A DNA stretch of 49,197 bases, from NCBI GenBank assembly GCA_964579305.1, contig CAZOGY010000010.1, forward strand, positions 1-49,197, read 5' to 3'. Below, one piece after another: positions 12,001 to 17,978 of the stretch (its first letter is position 1; each line of letters begins with the position of its first letter). A program made the position numbers and the translations under genes. Source of the stretch: JBCBWG01 sp964579305. Its GTDB lineage: Bacteria > Pseudomonadota > Alphaproteobacteria > Rhizobiales > Hyphomicrobiaceae. The notes below the pieces were generated by a model that saw only the letters and a program-made list of their open reading frames with translations, ran no database searches and had not been told where the DNA came from.

Positions 12001-13250
12001 CCATCGTCCAGATCAACATTGTGGAAATAGACGAGATTATCGGCAGCTTCAAAACCACTTGCCACCAGGACTCGCGTATCAGGACCTGATAAGTCCGGCG
12101 TGTCAGATATTATCAGGCCGAATTGCGTTGCACTTTTGCCAAGCACGCCACTGACGCCATCAATATCGAATATGAGCGTGGATGCGCCGGCGTCAATGGT
12201 TTCTTGGTACTGCCAGACGCGTTCCAGCATTTGAGCAACGCGCGCTGGCGTATCTGATGTTGTGACCGAAAGCGCGCCGCCGTCGTTGGAAAGAGTAATA
12301 TTATTGGCGATCGACTGATCCGCGTTTTCGATAACAAGCGGTGGGTCTGCCGCCTCAACGGCCAGCACGCCCCGCCAGTCTGGCGCTTGAACCGGCGCTG
12401 CGTTCACCTCGCCAATTTCTGTTTCAAGCTCCCAGTCGCCCGCGAAATCGGCGTGCCCGGTGGCATCGTCCGACGCGGCGATGTCGGCGCCGGTTAGTCC
12501 GCCAAGAACGGTCGCGGCGGCCAAACCATCCGCGCCGCCCGTGAAATCACAGCCGTAAATCAGAATATCGCCGTCGTCGGAAAGCGCCTGCGCGACCACG
12601 GACAACGCGTCGGCATGCTGAGCCTGCATGCTGGCGATGTCGAGCACGGCGTTGCCAAGCTGCAAATGGCCTTGGCCGCCGTGCGCAAGAATGTGGATCG
12701 CCGACACATCGTGCCGGTCTGCGAGCGTCGACGCGATCTGGGCCATGCCGTCGCCTGTGGCGTCGAGGAGCACCACCTCCACGCCGCCGGGCAATGCCGA
12801 AATTAGCTCGTGAGGCGCATCGATTTGTGAATCAACAAACGCGATGGCGTGATCCGCGCCTTCAGGCGGCCGATCGGCGATGGCCTCAGGCTCGCGGCTG
12901 GCCGCAAAAGCGTGGTCGCTATCGGAGACGTGCGCGGCGGCCTGCTGCTCGGCCACTTGATCGGCGGTCTGCTCAGCCGTGGCGGCAGCGGCGGCATCGA
13001 AGATAATGCGGGGCTCAAGCGCCAGACGCGTCGGCCGCTGCGTTCCGCCGAGCGGTTCCAATTCGCCGATTTGCGCCTGCGCCTCGGACGCAGTGCTGGG
13101 CGATCGCGACGGTCGCATCCATCCAAGAGTGATGATCCAGCAGAACGTTGCAAACAGGCCGCGCGGCCGGACGTCAGGCGCGGTATGAGGCACACCTGTC
13201 GAATTCTGGACCGGCGCTTTTGAACCTGGAACCGTGTTAGATTGTGACAC
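21..13250 (-). CDS. Giant repeat-rich secreted surface protein (LEPR-type N-terminus, DUF4347, cadherin/Ig-like array), 4409 aa
   Basis: Probably a secreted or cell-surface adhesin-like protein. It starts at GTG 13250, 8 nt after the Shine-Dalgarno AAGAAGG (13259-13265). Residues 78-85 read LEPRIIFD, the motif found near the N-terminus of many giant secreted proteins. Residues about 135-293 match DUF4347, with HILAHGG (H190), IYGCD (C234) and GDWELE (271-276). Residues about 300-1100 are less repetitive. Residues about 1110-4190 hold roughly 29 cadherin/Ig-like modules of about 90-110 aa with the signatures NEDTPV, VLANDTF, NADGTV and TYTPAADFHG. Four of these are longer T1SS-143/DUF5801-like modules. 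The last 210 residues are non-repetitive and charged; I see no glycine-rich RTX nonapeptides. The gene lies downstream of four secretion-type genes on the same strand, separated from them by 214 bp, so it is their likely substrate. The adhesin role is inferred. The C-terminus is complete (TAA at 21-23). Confidence 0.9.
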   Translation of the reverse strand: MSQSNTVPGSKAPVQNSTGVPHTAPDVRPRGLFATFCWIITLGWMRPSRSPSTASEAQAQIGELEPLGGTQRPTRLALEPRIIFDAAAAATAEQTADQVAEQQAAAHVSDSDHAFAASREPEAIADRPPEGADHAIAFVDSQIDAPHELISALPGGVEVVLLDATGDGMAQIASTLADRHDVSAIHILAHGGQGHLQLGNAVLDIASMQAQHADALSVVAQALSDDGDILIYGCDFTGGADGLAAATVLGGLTGADIAASDDATGHADFAGDWELETEIGEVNAAPVQAPDWRGVLAVEAADPPLVIENADQSIANNITLSNDGGALSVTTSDTPARVAQMLERVWQYQETIDAGASTLIFDIDGVSGVLGKSATQFGLIISDTPDLSGPDTRVLVASGFEAADNLVYFHNVDLDDGSYITLATKTEPDNYSVSPLVVGQEDNPIDLGLVLSPALTSGGSLRDIVGSAVGYRPSNAGATATTFEVPAGTTGIRVTGYSTRDVDTGANDTLNDDYQTLSVSIDLKSGTSSGTLAHIIDQGPNGSDQFSWTNAQLGQSIGTGGGTITGDFSGVSDPTFSIVDGHLLITENHQLQTAYQVEFLTAETSSADFIQTASAVRELNDTAPVVIDIPADSDFLTINVSDAAAGNDFNIEYKGLSRITVDLATLTANGVVFAERGETDARTITYAFEDYDVSNSTIGRVQSSGARVVGDITDNAGVNANPQIYINASGQLVLTRESGFASNFNSLYTVEFFDRKDVGSPADNLGSSADYQFFNSDPSNPTSTLTFNIPEGATTGVFNLSMNGTRPNNTNENMGAGFAIIDLASGTTSGSLFNVRVSNIVDFVSWDAVDFGNVMFADPDTISNHDTVNDFNDRFIANASFNLIDNPDGSQTLTLTVQSNSGDATHFDYFASGQIEWFGPQKFAIAGYPTGGTFDKGFYNPDTQSWELTLAEAASGLAYIPPQHYSGTDQVDLLLTLGPEGETTIVRVEAVLDPISFTVDAASGDEDTEIAISAAIDPVFVDTDGSESVTSVSLSGIPVGHTVSDGVNAFTARAGQQTIDVTAWNRSNLTYRAPANVFGTFSIDVDVDYQDVGGGVTDTGQTTSRFNVTVNPVNDPPIAENDSYAGIRDQNIVVGAAQGLLANDRDPDNSINPGTDTLSVIVTPVAPPNNGTVTLNTDGSFVYVPDTGFVGTDQFVYRVSDDHGGSTTATVAIEVSPAVEGPLDLADDAAVTSEETPVRVNVYDNDDLPTRGAFVISATGAPANGQIVVNADQTITYTPDVDFIGVDTFTYTVTDADNRTDTATVTVEVTNVQDPPVARVDSRTTTEDVALPSIDVLANDTDADNDTLSVVSARADAGTVSINADGTLNYVPPLNASGTDEITYTISDGNGGFATTTVLITIRAANDAPTTQDQTVTTQEDQEYVFQASDFAFDDVDPGDIIAGIRIETLPSDGTLLLQGRPVTAGQQILPSDLAASRLVFRPDANEFGNDYAEFTFSVTDGVLYSDVGTVTVNVTPVQDPPTAIDDAATTDEDSVLTAQVLGNDSDVDGDAVSVVAINGNPALVGRATTLASGAVVTLLADGTFSYDPNGAFEYLADGETAADTFTYAISDGNGGTDTATVTITVSGIDDVLTIVGVNDGPVAGTDAQVLESDLPTGTNSPGRGETVNAAFTIAPGDGLSVLVVEGQAITASALGLSATSPIDITTDRGLLTIGGYDAASGEVRYSYTLAGAVDHSAGPVIDSIDLQLADRDGDTAFATLGILVVDDAPVANTDTDEAINAAGNPSSVAFGNVFTGVEPGQDPNTTDGVADSLGADGAATALTGVVAGTGAAAGSSASLGQPLAGAYGTLVLSADGAYRYTPDYANGAVAALTPTTSLTDTFTYEITDGDGQTATAQLNIRIVGTPAVIGLGDGAIAGTDAALLEGDLAGGSNAAGAGESHNGSFQVVAPNGVGALEVGAVTLSAADLANLSATSPATIAMTYGTLSLTGFDAATGTIDYHFTLDSAADHSGGAVSDYIDIAVANVFGDRGTGRLAFEIVDDAPVAQDDNGSVIEDTAPATSGDVTANDQVGADARLAPVVGVVAGNGDAASAGGIGSTVAGTYGSLTLQADGTYAYALATGSNVVDALALGEVVTDVFTYALRDGDGDLTQALLSIAITGTNDAPSASNVLTSTQEDDAVSGAIAMSDIDGDAVSAALQSGPANGTAIVNSDGTYTYTPAPDFNGTDSFDVRVSDANGAAITVTVTVVVSAGDDAFDDNTTTAEDTPVTGQAAANDTHAGPATYAIQTQPTNGSARIQSGGFFTYTPNADFHGTDTFEYVVTDAFGGFEIQTVTIVVTPVNDAPTASTAALTTREDTPADGSILMADVDGDTLTATLETAPANGSVVVNPDGTFTYTPAPDFFGTDGFTVLVSDGNGGTVTVSVPVSVSDVDDANDDAFTTAEDVTLFGDVAANDGFAGPASYAVVTGTQDGAVSLNGDGTFAYAPNANFNGSDTFTYRVTDQHGNSETQQVTITVTPMNDPPIAAVDTVSVLEDTRAALNPTLPSDVDNIDATLSIRVDQVPAASQGQVALADGTPVSLGMALTPAQFAGLTFTPSPDYDGAVDPVKYTVSDLAGAQDQGEIRITITPQNDAPVANPDTFAGQEDAQITGNVLLNDSDIDSANLVVADGDGVAGNGLSPVAGPSKGTVVLNADGTFVYTPVADFHGTDSFTYRISDGAGGLHEAQVTLTVAPVRDIVADAATTNEDTPVTIAVQSNDTFEGPVSLAGVTQGAHGVVVANADGTVTFTPAADFQGTDTFEYSVRDAHGNIERALVTVTVNNTTDAAPDARTTAEDTAVDIDVLANDAFAGAATVVSFSQPANGSVNQNPDGTLKYTPAADFHGVDTFTYDVADAFGNLEQASVTVTVEPVVDVVDDTTATDEDTAIDIDVFANDQFEGPASVASVTQPRLGSVSLNGDGSVRYVPAPDFHGSETFTYAVTDAHGNSETAQVTVTVRAVADTVDDAATTNEDTPIDISVLANDRFSGAAVVTDVTQPATGRVVVNANGTVTYTPAADFHGTETFRYTATDVTGQTETAQVTVTVNAISDTVPDTAATTEDAATVIDVQANDNFEGPVTVSAVTQPGKGTVSINGDGTLSYTPAADFHGTEAFSYTLQDPFGNTEVASVQVTVTAVDDTVDDHATTNEDTPVNIDVLGNDTFAGPASVESVTQGAHGSVTLNPDGTVRYVPSPNFHGSDRFTYTARDAHGNRETATVTLVITPVQDDPIARDDTFITDEDAEVAISVLANDTDADGQALSVTAVDGQPISAGQTIILGSGDGSATLNADGTLTFRPAENFNGPATFDYTVSDGISTTTATVRGTVTPVDDPLAITNLDDRPSGGDGEVAEAGLATGSAPGNSRVTSGSFTLAMADGLTALNVGGQTLSAAVLANVDAAPITVTSGRLGDLVIDGFDPITGDVSYTYTLTAPDDHSSGGGVETFALSYSDGDGQSATGQLIIAIIDDAPVLEDDRDEAVNTAGNPSSVASGNVFTGVDAGGDPNTLDGSADATGADGASPLITAVAAGSGTPGSFLGSAVVTGAYGTLTIADDGAYRYTPNYADPTVAGLTPPATLTDRFTYRVVDGDGDAATATIDIVIRGTPAIVGLGDGAVANTDGSVLEADLASGSNPLGTGEAISGSFVLASDHGVRSLEIGGRSLSQAQLLDANSVPVDIDMTFGVLTVTGYSVDTGMVSYTYTLQTPADHSAGAVNDSIALRVTSDLGDQSNAVLRIDIRDDAPITANDSDTVTEDALGANGFASGNVTNGVDAAGDTNATDGAADTQGADGFANPVVIGVGAGANQPNAGSVGAPLRGMYGTLTLNADGSYRYDLDNANPAVNALAAGETSLNDSFRYEITDTDGSKATAQLTIAIIGANDAPTLGADVFETQEDTDVTLNLLANDTDPETDKLSLKSIDGQTVVIGSTIALRDGTGQVRVNANGTITFEPAADYHGPITFTYEVTDGSATTASTVTGTVRPAPDAADDRASVAEDGKVKIAPLANDRFATMARVTAVSQPSNGSAVVNADGTVSYTPQADFHGADSFTYTATDAFGRSETATVRVAVTPVADTSDDFAQTVEDRAVSMRVIANDTFEGPVSIARVSQPANGSVQINAGGAVTYTPNAGFSGNDAFTYTVLDAHGNTEHAIVTIEVTATPKIVAEGDGNGVNAQSPAPTLETPSDPAANIAAPDRFGADLIILDTVADIRRLFENAQETFENSFSSFDAVQFQGFSLQIQMGDVDTNLGEGLRDLLIVETLKHDYVIYVEARQTDNSDAAKRIKSVVFLKDDGQPLPQWVRQADYRLLLAEYPVEQKEMRMKVLATHLDGSVTVKVVRIDLTTAAVQEIRAEQTVHPPLFTRQLTTAVGNRR

Positions 13251-13331
13251 GACCGCAACCTTCTTGAAAGATAGTCGAAATGTTTACCGACTTTGCACGA
13301 TAGGTCATCAATGCAGATAATCTATTAAGAG

Positions 13332-13360
13332 CTGTATGCGACCCCGTGAAAATTGCTCAA
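13332..13360 (-). promoter_or_regulatory. Candidate sigma70-like promoter for the giant gene
   Basis: On the minus strand TTGAGC (13355-13360) and ATACAG (13332-13337) are separated by exactly 17 nt, about 80 nt upstream of the GTG start. Both boxes match the consensus only partly. The 214-bp gap before the giant gene makes an internal promoter plausible, but nothing here proves it. Confidence 0.25.
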
Positions 13361-13443
13361 AAATTGTATTGATAGTGATGATGGAAACAGCAAATCAAGC
13401 GCGCGGCGTTGTTGCATCGCTGAATGGCCGCGGGCAAACGGTC

Positions 13444-13458
13444 GAAGATCAGATCTTC
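13444..13458. repeat. Perfect palindrome between the M50-HlyD gene and the giant gene
   Basis: GAAGATC and GATCTTC flank a single central base just beyond the stop codon of the upstream gene. The loop is too tight for a good intrinsic terminator, and no T-run follows it on the minus strand. It could be an operator site or chance. Confidence 0.35.
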
Positions 13459-13464
13459 AAAAAA

Positions 13465-15579
13465 TTAAATGCCGGCTTCGCGGATTAGTACCTGCACGAT
13501 GCGCTGCCACACGGCGGCAGCAAGGCTCTGGGCTTCGGCCTCCGCATGGACCGTTCCCCGCGTGACCGATTGGAATCGTTCGGGCTGCATTTCGATCGTG
13601 ACCACAAACCAGCCGGCCCGCGGCACGATTCGGCCGTGCGTAGCCCGATCGCTGGCAAGCGCCCCGCCATAAATCGATGCCACGTAAAGGTCCGAATTGA
13701 GGTCGCTCAATGCCGTCTGCGCGATTGCCACGATACGCCCCTCGCTTTTCGGCGCCGTTGGGTTTTCCGGAATGAATTGGACGGCATTGCCGACGGAAAG
13801 GCGCGACGCCTGATCTTCGTGCACAAAAGCCCGCGCAATCGTTTTCGTTTCATCAACCAACATCGCAAGCGATGTCGATTGGCTCAGCCAGTCTCCAGCT
13901 TGAAGCTCAGCTTGGACGTCCCGAAGCGTTCCCGAAAAGGGTGCGGTAATGACAAGGCTTGCAATCTCTTCTTGGAGGCCGGCCAGTTTGCTTTGGCGCG
14001 CGCGCAATTCCCGTTGAAGCACTGTCCGCTGTGACCTGTCGCGCAGGTCACCAGCAATACGTGCCAGTCGGGCGGAATAGGCTGCGATTTCCAAACGGGT
14101 TTGTTCGATGGCGGCTTCAAGCTTTTGCGATCGCAAGGTCAGTAACCGCTGACCTTTGCGAACCCTGGCCCCCTCTGATAACGCAACCGTAGCAATTTGA
14201 GCGGGATGGGGGGCATAGATCCGCAACTCTTTTTCATGGGTCATAACGGCTGGCAAAAGTAGCGTCTGGTTCCAGGGCACGAAAAACGCCCCAGCCGCGA
14301 AGGCAAACAGCAATCCAGTCAAAGCTGTGCGGCCCGAAGCGGATATCTCTCCACGCATTTTCCACCACTCCCTCAATTCGCTCCAAATCGGGCGCGCGAC
14401 GAACCACCAAATCTCCACGGCGAAGAGAAAAACGCCAAGCACCTTGAAAAAGGCATGATAAACGATAAGCGCAATGCCTATAAACAGGATCAGGCGATAG
14501 ATCCATGTGCCGATCGCATAGAGCACGAGAAGGTTGCGCGTGCGCGTGTCAAAGGATTCAGGTGGCGCTTTGCCAAGACCAAAAAGAAGTTCGCGAACCC
14601 ACCAGCGGGCCACCGCAAACGAGCGCTGTTGAAGATTTGGAATGCCCCAGGCGTCGGATAGCAAATAGTATCCATCAAAGCGCATGAACGGGTTGAGGTT
14701 GATCGCAACGCTCAAAAGCCAACTCGTTGTTGCAACGATGAACGCGGCCGAGCGCGCCGTTCCGTCAGGCAAAAAGACCCACGCGAGCGTCGCCAAGACC
14801 GCAACGATAAGCTCCACCGCAATGCCGGCCCCCGCGATCGCAAGCCGCTGGCCGCGCGACCGCAGTCGCCACGCATCTGTGACATCGGTATAAAGAAGCG
14901 GCATCCCCAGCATGAAAGCAACGCCCATGGTATTCACGCGGACGCCATAGCGGGTCGCGGTGTAGGCGTGACCAAGCTCGTGCAGCACCTTCAAAAGCAG
15001 GAGGCAGCCGCCCATCGCAGCCGCGCTTTCCAGGGTGAGAAAGTCAACAAAGGTTCGCTGAAACACATCCCATTGCCGCGACACCAAATAAAGACCCGCA
15101 AGGCCTAGTAAAGCGACGAGGACAAAAAATGTTCGCGAAAAAAGCGGCGCAAAAATTCCCAAGGTAGCATGCAGCCAGCCCGCCGGCGAAACGAGTGGGA
15201 CCTTGAAGAATAGGTAGTTATGCAAAAGACGCTTCAAAATGGAGTTGCGGGCACCGGCCTCTTGTTTCGCAAAAGCGAGCGGGTCGCCATTTGGGGCCTC
15301 ATTAGTTAGGTTATTTGCCAGCAAGAACTGAACGAGGTCCAGTATGGCAGATTGCGGAATCGGTGCTGCTTGCGCCGTTTCGGCGAGTGTTTGAAAAGAC
15401 CGAACATCGATTGCGCGCCAGATCGACAACAGATCGGCTGACAGTGCATCGATCTGGAAAAATCTATGGCGAACCGGGTCATAAATCAGCCAGGCCCTTT
15501 GGCCGGTAACATCGATGTTTCCTTCATAGAGCCGGAGGTCTTCCCTCAAGGATGGCAGAATAGCGGGTGCCGTGGACAT
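13465..15579 (-). CDS. PqqD-like / site-2 protease (M50) / HlyD fusion protein, 704 aa
   Basis: Inner-membrane protein predicted to belong to the export machinery for the giant protein. Residues 1 to about 100 resemble a PqqD-type winged-helix peptide-binding domain. Several membrane segments follow, carrying the M50 zinc site HELGH (200-204) and the second site-2-protease signature NPFMRFDG (296-303), so the protease core looks intact. After a further membrane segment, residues about 440-704 form a HlyD-type adaptor: a lipoyl-like half (YAPHPAQIATV), a helical hairpin rich in R, E and Q, the second lipoyl half (VITAPFSGTL) and a beta-barrel. The ATG lies 8 nt after the stop of the GAF-HlyD gene, so they share an operon. 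The whole protein could process or hand over the substrate while bridging to TolC. That role is inferred; the domains are seen directly. Confidence 0.85.
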   Translation of the reverse strand: MSTAPAILPSLREDLRLYEGNIDVTGQRAWLIYDPVRHRFFQIDALSADLLSIWRAIDVRSFQTLAETAQAAPIPQSAILDLVQFLLANNLTNEAPNGDPLAFAKQEAGARNSILKRLLHNYLFFKVPLVSPAGWLHATLGIFAPLFSRTFFVLVALLGLAGLYLVSRQWDVFQRTFVDFLTLESAAAMGGCLLLLKVLHELGHAYTATRYGVRVNTMGVAFMLGMPLLYTDVTDAWRLRSRGQRLAIAGAGIAVELIVAVLATLAWVFLPDGTARSAAFIVATTSWLLSVAINLNPFMRFDGYYLLSDAWGIPNLQQRSFAVARWWVRELLFGLGKAPPESFDTRTRNLLVLYAIGTWIYRLILFIGIALIVYHAFFKVLGVFLFAVEIWWFVARPIWSELREWWKMRGEISASGRTALTGLLFAFAAGAFFVPWNQTLLLPAVMTHEKELRIYAPHPAQIATVALSEGARVRKGQRLLTLRSQKLEAAIEQTRLEIAAYSARLARIAGDLRDRSQRTVLQRELRARQSKLAGLQEEIASLVITAPFSGTLRDVQAELQAGDWLSQSTSLAMLVDETKTIARAFVHEDQASRLSVGNAVQFIPENPTAPKSEGRIVAIAQTALSDLNSDLYVASIYGGALASDRATHGRIVPRAGWFVVTIEMQPERFQSVTRGTVHAEAEAQSLAAAVWQRIVQVLIREAGI

Positions 15580-15587
15580 CGCGTAAC

Positions 15588-17045
15588 TCAGAAACCGAAA
15601 TATTGGCGTAGGCTTGTAAATGGCCGCCGCAGCAGGAAGAATGCAAGCGGGACCGTTTCGCCAAAAAGCTGAGCTGTACCGCGATCGCCAATGCGCGCTA
15701 CCTGATTGGTGCGGTCGAATTTCGCTTTGACCGGGTAAACCAATTGCTGCGTGCTGTTGGGTTCTGCGTGATATCCGATCGCAGTGATGCGACCTTCTAA
15801 CGAAGATAGGGGTTCGGAATTCAAAAACAGACGCACACGTTGCGATTTATCGATAACGATTGCATCGGCGATTGGGACTTCGACCCGCAGCGCGACGGCG
15901 TCGGGATCTGCAATGTCGAGCAGTCGCTCGCCTACCTTCACAGGGCGCCCGATTAATGTGTCTTCATCGGAGTAGATGGCGATACCATCGCGCGCCGCAT
16001 AAACGGTCGTTTTGGCCAGCTTTTCCTGTGCGAAATCACGTTCGGCGGATTTGAGATCCAGTTCTGCTTTTGCGATGCTGACATCGCGGCGTGCCGACGG
16101 GTCGCGAAACGCGTTTTGCTGGGCAAGATCGTAACGTGCGGCCGCCACCGTCACCGCTTGCTCTGCAACTCGCAGTTCATTTCGTAAAATAGTGTCGTCG
16201 AATTGAAGGAGCGGTTGGCCACGAACTACCGGCTGGTTTGGGCGGACCAGGACGGTCTTGATGACGGCATTCAGCGGTGCCGTCACGTGTTGGGGCGCAT
16301 GCGCGACCACCTCAAACGGGGCCAGTGTGGTCATCGGAACCGGCAGGGCCATTGCGCCGCACAGCAAAGTGACCGCAAGCGCTTTCAGCGTGCCGCGCAA
16401 CCAGCGTCGGGAACGACGCGAAGCCCGACCGCCAAGCGCGCGCCAATGCACCGCGATGACGTCCTTATGCGCATCGATGAAACGGCTGTCGTCCGCAGTC
16501 CACGGCGTCTCTCGCGCACAGAGAACGCCAGCAAAACTGTCGCCTTTTCGATCAACAATAGGCGACCATATTAGATAGGGAAACGGATATGACTGCGCTG
16601 TAGTTTGGTGTCCACCTTGGAATGCTGAAGCTTCAAAAGCAGTTGTGCTGTTTGAGGCAAAGGAGGCGCGCGCGCGACGTGCCGTGGTTTCCATCCATCG
16701 GATGAAGGGCGTCGCGCGGTCGACCACGGCAACGCTGGAAACGGCGACAACGAAGAATTTCCTGCCAGTCTGGCGAAATACGACAACCTGGCGCGCGCCA
16801 ACAAGTTTGCGCGTTTGATTCGCAACAAGATGGGCCAGCTCGGCCTCGGTGTTGGCCTCGCGGAACCCTTTCTCGACGGCACGCAAGTTTTCCAAAGCGT
16901 CAAGCCGCGCTTTTAATGCGCGATCGGACTGTGATTGCCTGTTTGGCTGTAACGTAGGTGCCGGCGCGGACATATTTTCAACTTGTGCCGCGGTGGGATC
17001 GATTGGGGCTCGCGGGGAGCCAATCGCAGGATGCCTGTTTGCCAT
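15588..17045 (-). CDS. GAF domain - HlyD membrane fusion protein, 485 aa
   Basis: Membrane adaptor with a cytoplasmic sensor-like domain. Residues about 50-215 fit a GAF fold (EAELAHLVANQTRKLVGA at the start, SPIVDRKGDSFAGVLCARE in the core). One membrane segment follows (LKALAVTLLCGAMALPV), then a periplasmic HlyD body: first lipoyl half VTAPLNAVIKTVLVRPNQ, helical hairpin, second lipoyl half TTVYAARDGIAIYS, and beta-barrel. The ATG is 3 nt after the TAA of the preceding adaptor; GGAG at 17057-17060 serves as its ribosome site inside that gene. The GAF ligand cannot be read from the sequence. In an operon without an ATPase this domain is the most obvious candidate for a cytoplasmic regulatory input, but that is inference. 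Confidence 0.85.
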   Translation of the reverse strand: MANRHPAIGSPRAPIDPTAAQVENMSAPAPTLQPNRQSQSDRALKARLDALENLRAVEKGFREANTEAELAHLVANQTRKLVGARQVVVFRQTGRKFFVVAVSSVAVVDRATPFIRWMETTARRARASFASNSTTAFEASAFQGGHQTTAQSYPFPYLIWSPIVDRKGDSFAGVLCARETPWTADDSRFIDAHKDVIAVHWRALGGRASRRSRRWLRGTLKALAVTLLCGAMALPVPMTTLAPFEVVAHAPQHVTAPLNAVIKTVLVRPNQPVVRGQPLLQFDDTILRNELRVAEQAVTVAAARYDLAQQNAFRDPSARRDVSIAKAELDLKSAERDFAQEKLAKTTVYAARDGIAIYSDEDTLIGRPVKVGERLLDIADPDAVALRVEVPIADAIVIDKSQRVRLFLNSEPLSSLEGRITAIGYHAEPNSTQQLVYPVKAKFDRTNQVARIGDRGTAQLFGETVPLAFFLLRRPFTSLRQYFGF

Positions 17046-17048
17046 TGA

Positions 17049-17804
17049 TTATTCGGCTCCTGCGCCATTTAATTGCGCTGAACCACTCATGCCGGGCCGC
17101 ACATTCTCAATGTCGTTTGGAAGCAGTGCGCGCACGATAACGCTTCGACTTGCGGGATCGACAACGGCGCCGAGCTGTAAAACGGTCGCCGTGTGCACGG
17201 TGCGCGTTTCATCGACCGTGAATTTGAAGGCCTGGCCGCGGCGCAACTGCATAAGCCAATGCGATGGCACAATGAGTTCCACGCGCAATTGTCCGTCTTT
17301 GACAACTTTTAAAAGCGGCTTATAGGCTTGTGGGGTTTCGTAGATTTCGGCGAGTTTTTCTGCGACCGAGCCATCGAATGGCGCGTGTATGGTGCACGCC
17401 GCTAATTGGACTTTCAGCGCCTTTGCAGCCGCGCGTGCCTGGGCAAACTTTGCGCGCGCGATGGCAACATCATTAGCGCCACCTGCCCGATATCGCAGCA
17501 GTTGATTGTTTTGGGCAAGCGTCACCTGACGCGCCTGAACCTCGGCCTCCGCCGCCTCCAAATCGGCCTCAAGGCGGGCGCAATCAAATTGGATTAGAAC
17601 GTCGCCCTTTTTAAAGCGGTCGCCGGCGGCAAATGGAATTTTGATGATGCGCGCAACAACGTCGCTGGACAACGTGGTCTCGATTTCCGAGCGCACCACG
17701 CCGCGAACGCCAGCGAACTCCACTGCCAAAGCAGCGCCGGTAACGCACGTTGCCGCAAGCATGATTGCTGCATACATTTGGCATGATTTTAACATTGCGG
17801 GCAC
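17049..17804 (-). CDS. Periplasmic adaptor (HlyD/RND membrane fusion protein family), 251 aa
   Basis: Short periplasmic adaptor likely linking inner-membrane parts to the TolC-like channel. The GTG at 17804 is used; an in-frame ATG at 17795 is an alternative, and neither has a strong ribosome site. A signal peptide ends near GAALA. The body shows a lipoyl half (LSSDVVARIIKIPFAAGD), a hairpin of about 65 residues, the second lipoyl half (CTIHAPFDGSVAEKL) and a beta-barrel ending in VRPGMSGSAQL. It is shorter than usual adaptors (about 350-400 aa), lacking the C-terminal membrane-proximal domain. It precedes two further HlyD-type proteins, so the locus encodes three non-identical adaptors. Confidence 0.85.
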   Translation of the reverse strand: MPAMLKSCQMYAAIMLAATCVTGAALAVEFAGVRGVVRSEIETTLSSDVVARIIKIPFAAGDRFKKGDVLIQFDCARLEADLEAAEAEVQARQVTLAQNNQLLRYRAGGANDVAIARAKFAQARAAAKALKVQLAACTIHAPFDGSVAEKLAEIYETPQAYKPLLKVVKDGQLRVELIVPSHWLMQLRRGQAFKFTVDETRTVHTATVLQLGAVVDPASRSVIVRALLPNDIENVRPGMSGSAQLNGAGAE

Positions 17805-17978
17805 GCTGACTCGATTAGAACACTGAGACTGGCGTGCATCATGCCGTCACGACCGATAACAGACCGTATACCGAGATCAGATTTCTTGTGGAATTTCAGT
17901 GTTTCTTAAATATCGAAAATTGGCCTATGCCCATGCCTATGGCGTAGGTGCCAAGCGCGCGCGCCAGCGATGCCGGAA

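Noticed and set aside
21..13250. CRISPR array or satellite DNA suggested by strong periodicity
   Set aside because: The period is about 260-330 bp, follows codons and encodes recognisable domains without stops; there are no short direct repeats with unique spacers.
12803..13258. 151-aa minus-strand ORF at the N-terminus of the giant gene
   Set aside because: Out-of-frame shadow, rich in Arg and Ser; the LEPR and DUF4347 frame is clearly the coding one.
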